Shown here: piece by piece, positions 5,138 to 7,663 of the stretch
Position numbering within the stretch: the stretch's first letter is position 1
How the letters are laid out: the number at the start of each line of letters is the position of its first letter
NCBI GenBank assembly: GCA_013331535.1
Contig: DUGF01000012.1
Span: 1-7,663 of the forward strand
Direction of reading: 5' to 3'
Origin: Microcaldota archaeon
Lineage (GTDB): Archaea; Micrarchaeota; Micrarchaeia; Anstonellales; Bilamarchaeaceae
DNA length: 7,663 nt
Notes under the pieces: model-generated
Databases searched by the model: none
Told to the model about the DNA's origin: nothing
What the model saw: only the letters and a program-made list of their open reading frames with translations
Position numbers and translations under genes: made by a program

Positions 5138-5142
5138 TCCAT
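5119..5142 (-). CDS. Possible 7-residue upstream reading frame (MDLKVAL) before pheA
   Basis: ATG at 5142 is preceded by a full GAGGTGA (5154-5148) 5 bases upstream and followed by seven codons and TGA. The block GAGGTGA-N5-ATGGATCTCAAAG closely copies the true pheA start GAGGTGA-N7-ATGGATCTGAAAG, so it is either a tandem duplication of the start region or a leader peptide. The peptide contains no Phe or Tyr, so classical ribosome-stalling attenuation on those residues is not supported. Ribosomes ending aroC (TAG at 5156-5154) would be able to re-initiate here. Confidence 0.3.
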   Translation of the reverse strand: MDLKVAL

Positions 5143-5153
5143 ATCTCTCACCT

Positions 5154-6161
5154 CTACACTTTTGAAACGCGTTTTATTTTCTGTTCTAACAGCATCAGGT
5201 CTGCAAGAACTATCGCGGTTGCCGCTTCGATTACTACTGGCGCACGCAATGCTATGCAAGCATCATGTCTTCCCTGAATTGAAAGCTCCGCGGGTTTTCC
5301 GGTTCGCAAATCCACTGTTTGCTGTTCCTTTGCAATGCTTGACGTCGGCTTCACCGCAACGCGGAACACCAATTCGTTTCCGTTCGTTATCCCGCCGTTT
5401 ATCCCGCCGGAATTGTTTGATTTTGTTTTTCCGCTTTCTGTATCAATGATTTCGTCGTTGCATTCGCTTCCGCGCATTCTCGCACATGCGAAACCGGCAC
5501 CGAATTCAATTCCTTTAACCGCAGGTATGGAAAATATTGTGTGACTTATGAGAGATTCGACAGAATCAAAGAACGGCTCTCCCAATCCGATTGGGATTCC
5601 GCTCGCACGGCATTCGATTATCCCGCCAACCGAGTCATTGTCCTGCATTGCGGATTCGATAGATTTTTTTATGTTGTTTTCATCTTTTGAACCGCCCGCT
5701 TCTGTTAGGTTTGCCTCGACTCGTACCGGAGCAACCATTTTCTTTGCAATCGCACCTGCGGCTACCAATCCCAAAGTAAGTCGTCCTGAGAAATGCCCTC
5801 CGCCCCTGTAATCATTGAATCTTCCAAATTTGGCATGTGCAACGAAATCTGCGTGTCCTGGTCGCGGTGTGTTTTTTATCCGCTCGTACGTGGTTGAATC
5901 CGTATCGCGGTTCTCAAATTCAATTAGGATCGGAGCACCGGTGGTTTTTCCGTTGAAAACCCCGCTCACGATTTTCGGCTTATCTTCTTCGGTTCGTGGA
6001 GTTGTTCCAGTTGCCCCGCTCTTCCTGCGTGCAATGTCTGCCAGCAAATCCTCTGCAGATAATGAAATGCCAGCAGGGCACCCATCAATAACTGCGCCAA
6101 CGCACGCACCGTGTGATTCTCCAATTACGCTTACGCGAAATAATCTTCCGAAAGTATTCAT
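5154..6161 (-). CDS. aroC: Chorismate synthase
   Basis: 335 residues. It converts 5-enolpyruvylshikimate 3-phosphate to chorismate by a trans-elimination that needs reduced FMN. The start MNTFGRLFRVSVIGESHG (H17 in the first signature) is the family's usual N-terminus. Further conserved blocks are RPGHADF (100-106, H103), FNDYRGGGHFSGRLT (115-129), GIPIGLGEPFFDSVESL, SIPAVKGIEFGAGF, NNSGGINGGITNG, KPTSSI and the C-terminal GRHDACIALRAPVVIEAA. The enzyme is on the short side (family about 350-390). The GGGHFSGR form, instead of the commoner GGGRSSAR, is one I associate with Clostridia-like homologues, though I cannot check this here. It starts 4 bases after aroA ends and is translationally coupled to it through GAGGTGA. 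No flavin reductase gene is present, so reduced FMN must come from elsewhere. Confidence 0.96.
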   Translation of the reverse strand: MNTFGRLFRVSVIGESHGACVGAVIDGCPAGISLSAEDLLADIARRKSGATGTTPRTEEDKPKIVSGVFNGKTTGAPILIEFENRDTDSTTYERIKNTPRPGHADFVAHAKFGRFNDYRGGGHFSGRLTLGLVAAGAIAKKMVAPVRVEANLTEAGGSKDENNIKKSIESAMQDNDSVGGIIECRASGIPIGLGEPFFDSVESLISHTIFSIPAVKGIEFGAGFACARMRGSECNDEIIDTESGKTKSNNSGGINGGITNGNELVFRVAVKPTSSIAKEQQTVDLRTGKPAELSIQGRHDACIALRAPVVIEAATAIVLADLMLLEQKIKRVSKV

Positions 6162-6165
6162 ATTT

Positions 6166-6172
6166 TCACCTC
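6166..6172 (-). promoter_or_regulatory. Shine-Dalgarno of aroC overlapping the aroA stop
   Basis: GAGGTGA on the minus strand includes the aroA TGA stop as its last three bases and lies 4 bases before the aroC ATG. A terminating ribosome would therefore sit on the aroC initiation site. Confidence 0.7.
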
Positions 6173-7452
6173 ATAATATAATCAGCATTCGCTCCGATCC
6201 CTTTCAAATCCCAAAAAAATCTAGAATACGATTTGTAAATGCATCCTGCATTTCGTATTGTAATTCCGCTCGTTGCATTAAGCGCCGCAACAGCGCATGC
6301 CATTGCGATTCTGTGGTCTCCGTGTGGGTCAACAACTAGATCACCAGCCAGTTTTTTGCCAGTTACTTCAATCGAATTTTCATTTATTTTTATTGCTGCG
6401 CCCATTTTCGTAAATTCTTCCACAAGCACAGCTGCCCGGTCACTTTCCTTATGCCTTAGTCTTTCAACCCCAGTTATCCTGCTCGTCCCGTTGCAATTGC
6501 ATGCAAGCACAACCAATGGCGGGAACAAATCCGGGCAGTCGGTTGCATTGAATTCAAATGAATGTAAGTTGTCTTTATTTTGTCCAACGTATATCGAATC
6601 GTCCGACATTATTATCTCGGCTCCAGCACTTTTCAGCACTGAAAGTACCGCTTTATCTGCCTGAAGAGAACTTGCCCGTAGTCCAGTAACAGATACACTG
6701 CCTGAAATCGCACCGGCAACCAAAAGGAACGAAGCTCCAGACCAATCACCTTCAATTGTGTAATGAATCGGTGTGTAGTTTTGGCTTCCCGAGATATTAA
6801 ATTCCGAAAGTTTATCATCGTGTTTTATATTAATTCCGAATCTTTCCAACAATTCGAGCGTCATTTCAACATACGGTCGGCTCTTCAGATTATTTACCAA
6901 AATCTTGGAGTCTTCAGGGCACAAAGGCAGTGCTATCAACAATCCACTGATGAATTGTGAACTGGTTGATGCATCAATGCGAGTGTTTCCGCCTTTCATC
7001 GGTCCACGCACGGTTACTGGTGGCCTCCCGTTATCTGTTTTGCATTCCGCACCAAGAGCGCGAAGCGGCTCTTCAATCATTCCAACCGGTCTTGACAGGA
7101 GCGAACCATTTCCTGTAAGCGTAATCTCCTTATCAAAAAGAGCTGCGATTGGAGAAAACATCCTAATACACAAGCCGGATTCCCCGCAATTTACGGTTAC
7201 GTTTCCTTTTCCTTGCGGTTTAATCCCCCCCGTTATTTTCACACAGTTTTCGTTCTCTTCAACATCTGCGCCAAGTGCCCTTGCAATTCCCAGTGCTGCC
7301 TTGCTGTCATCACAAAAAGAGGGATTTGATATTTCCGATGTTCCGTTAGCTAGCGTTGCCAGTGTAACTGCCCGTTGCATCATGCTTTTTGAAGGCGGCG
7401 CGGCCATAATTCCGTTGACCCCGCCAGGTTCAATTCTTACATTCTGATTCAT
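6166..7452 (-). CDS. aroA: EPSP synthase (3-phosphoshikimate 1-carboxyvinyltransferase)
   Basis: 428 residues. It joins phosphoenolpyruvate to shikimate 3-phosphate. Conserved blocks in order: APPSKSMMQRA (18-28, catalytic K22), NCGESGLCIRMFSPIAAL (88-105), LTGNGSLLSRPVG (112-124), STSSQFISGLLIALPL (162-177), EGDWSGASFLL (234-244), DCPDLFPPLVVLA (305-317), RLRHKESDRAA (331-341) and DPHGDHRIAMACAVAAL (375-391). All the usual active-site segments are present and the length is normal. The GESGLxxRMF version of the glycine loop is unlike the enteric GNAGTAMRPL loop and is one I recall from Bacteroidetes and some archaea; an altered loop of this kind could affect glyphosate sensitivity, which is inference. 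The ATG at 7452 is 7 bases past the shikimate kinase stop; its SD (GAGAGG, 7469-7464) is weak and lies within the kinase end, so coupling is likely. Confidence 0.96.
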   Translation of the reverse strand: MNQNVRIEPGGVNGIMAAPPSKSMMQRAVTLATLANGTSEISNPSFCDDSKAALGIARALGADVEENENCVKITGGIKPQGKGNVTVNCGESGLCIRMFSPIAALFDKEITLTGNGSLLSRPVGMIEEPLRALGAECKTDNGRPPVTVRGPMKGGNTRIDASTSSQFISGLLIALPLCPEDSKILVNNLKSRPYVEMTLELLERFGINIKHDDKLSEFNISGSQNYTPIHYTIEGDWSGASFLLVAGAISGSVSVTGLRASSLQADKAVLSVLKSAGAEIIMSDDSIYVGQNKDNLHSFEFNATDCPDLFPPLVVLACNCNGTSRITGVERLRHKESDRAAVLVEEFTKMGAAIKINENSIEVTGKKLAGDLVVDPHGDHRIAMACAVAALNATSGITIRNAGCIYKSYSRFFWDLKGIGANADYIMR

Positions 7453-7459
7453 TTTTATA

Positions 7460-7663
7460 TCAGCCTCTCAAAACCTCGTTTACTATCTGCTTCGCGACGT
7501 CTTCTGCACTTTTTGCATCTGTATGCACGATAATATCCGCAATTTTCGCGTAAATCGGAATTCTTCTTTTGATTATTCTCTGCGCAACGCTTTCCCTGTC
7601 TTCCACGTTCAATAGCGGGCGGCTTTCATCAGTTCCAATCCGTTCGAATATTGTTTTCGGAGA
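7460..7663 (-). CDS. Shikimate kinase, bacterial P-loop type (C-terminal 67 residues, 5' end outside window)
   Basis: Only the C-terminus is present; the gene continues past the right edge of the window. Visible residues include SRPLLNVEDRESVAQRII (14-31 of the fragment) and RRIPIYAKIADIIVHTDAKS (33-52). The RPLL and RxPxYxxxAD pattern is that of the lid and C-terminal helices of AroK/AroL-type shikimate kinases (NMP-kinase fold), which phosphorylate shikimate at O3. Most archaea instead use an unrelated GHMP-fold shikimate kinase, so this points to a bacterial-type enzyme. Fusion to AroE or another upstream domain cannot be judged. It is the first visible gene of the operon and directly precedes aroA, the next step of the pathway. 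Confidence 0.8.
   Translation of the reverse strand, partial: SPKTIFERIGTDESRPLLNVEDRESVAQRIIKRRIPIYAKIADIIVHTDAKSAEDVAKQIVNEVLRG

Noticed and set aside
5815..6339. A long plus-strand open frame opposite aroC/aroA
   Set aside because: It is a shadow of two clearly conserved enzyme genes on the minus strand and shows no protein-like motifs of its own; the other opposite-strand frames were dropped for the same reason.
1..7663. CRISPR array, insertion sequence or attachment site
   Set aside because: No regularly spaced long direct repeats, transposase or integrase motifs, or tRNA-end duplications were seen.

Overview
The window looks archaeal. Its genes are preceded by TATA-like boxes of archaeal spacing. 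Translation starts use GAGGTGA or AAGGAGG Shine-Dalgarno (SD) sequences. It also carries an Lrp/AsnC-type regulator and a DUF234-type archaeal ATPase. I cannot name the lineage; a euryarchaeon or a DPANN-like archaeon would both fit. Base composition is moderate to AT-rich.

The right-hand 60% (about 3183-7663, all minus strand) is one tightly packed operon for the end of the shikimate pathway and its Phe/Tyr branch. In transcription order it holds a shikimate kinase (only its C-terminus is in the window), EPSP synthase (aroA), chorismate synthase (aroC), a chorismate mutase-prephenate dehydratase-ACT fusion (pheA) and prephenate dehydrogenase (tyrA). Together they take shikimate to chorismate, then prephenate, then phenylpyruvate and 4-hydroxyphenylpyruvate. 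Most junctions are a few bases or overlap. The exception is the 64-base aroC-pheA gap, which holds a near copy of the pheA start region driving a 7-codon reading frame, a 9-bp hairpin, and a second hairpin that presents the pheA SD in its loop.

Convergent to the operon, at 2680-3123 (+), is an Lrp/AsnC-like regulator. A perfect 16-bp palindrome covers its TATA box, as expected for autoregulation. Divergent from it is an unrecognised TPR-like helical protein (1946-2563, -). At the left end (68-1441, -) is a P-loop ATPase of the ATPase_2/DUF234 class with a nuclease-like C-terminal core. Two tandem TTCA-N5-TGAA dyads lie between its TATA box and its start codon.

The roughly 500-base non-coding stretch 1442-1945 is the most unusual part. 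An AT-rich segment with inverted repeats leads to a TATA box at 1605-1612. Downstream is a GC-richer segment full of perfect hairpins, including a chain of mutually exclusive helices (1661-1721), a three-way junction (1721-1795) and an 11-bp stem (1910-1949). This looks like an unassigned structured RNA, most likely on the plus strand, whose 3' end runs into the stop codon of the TPR-like gene.
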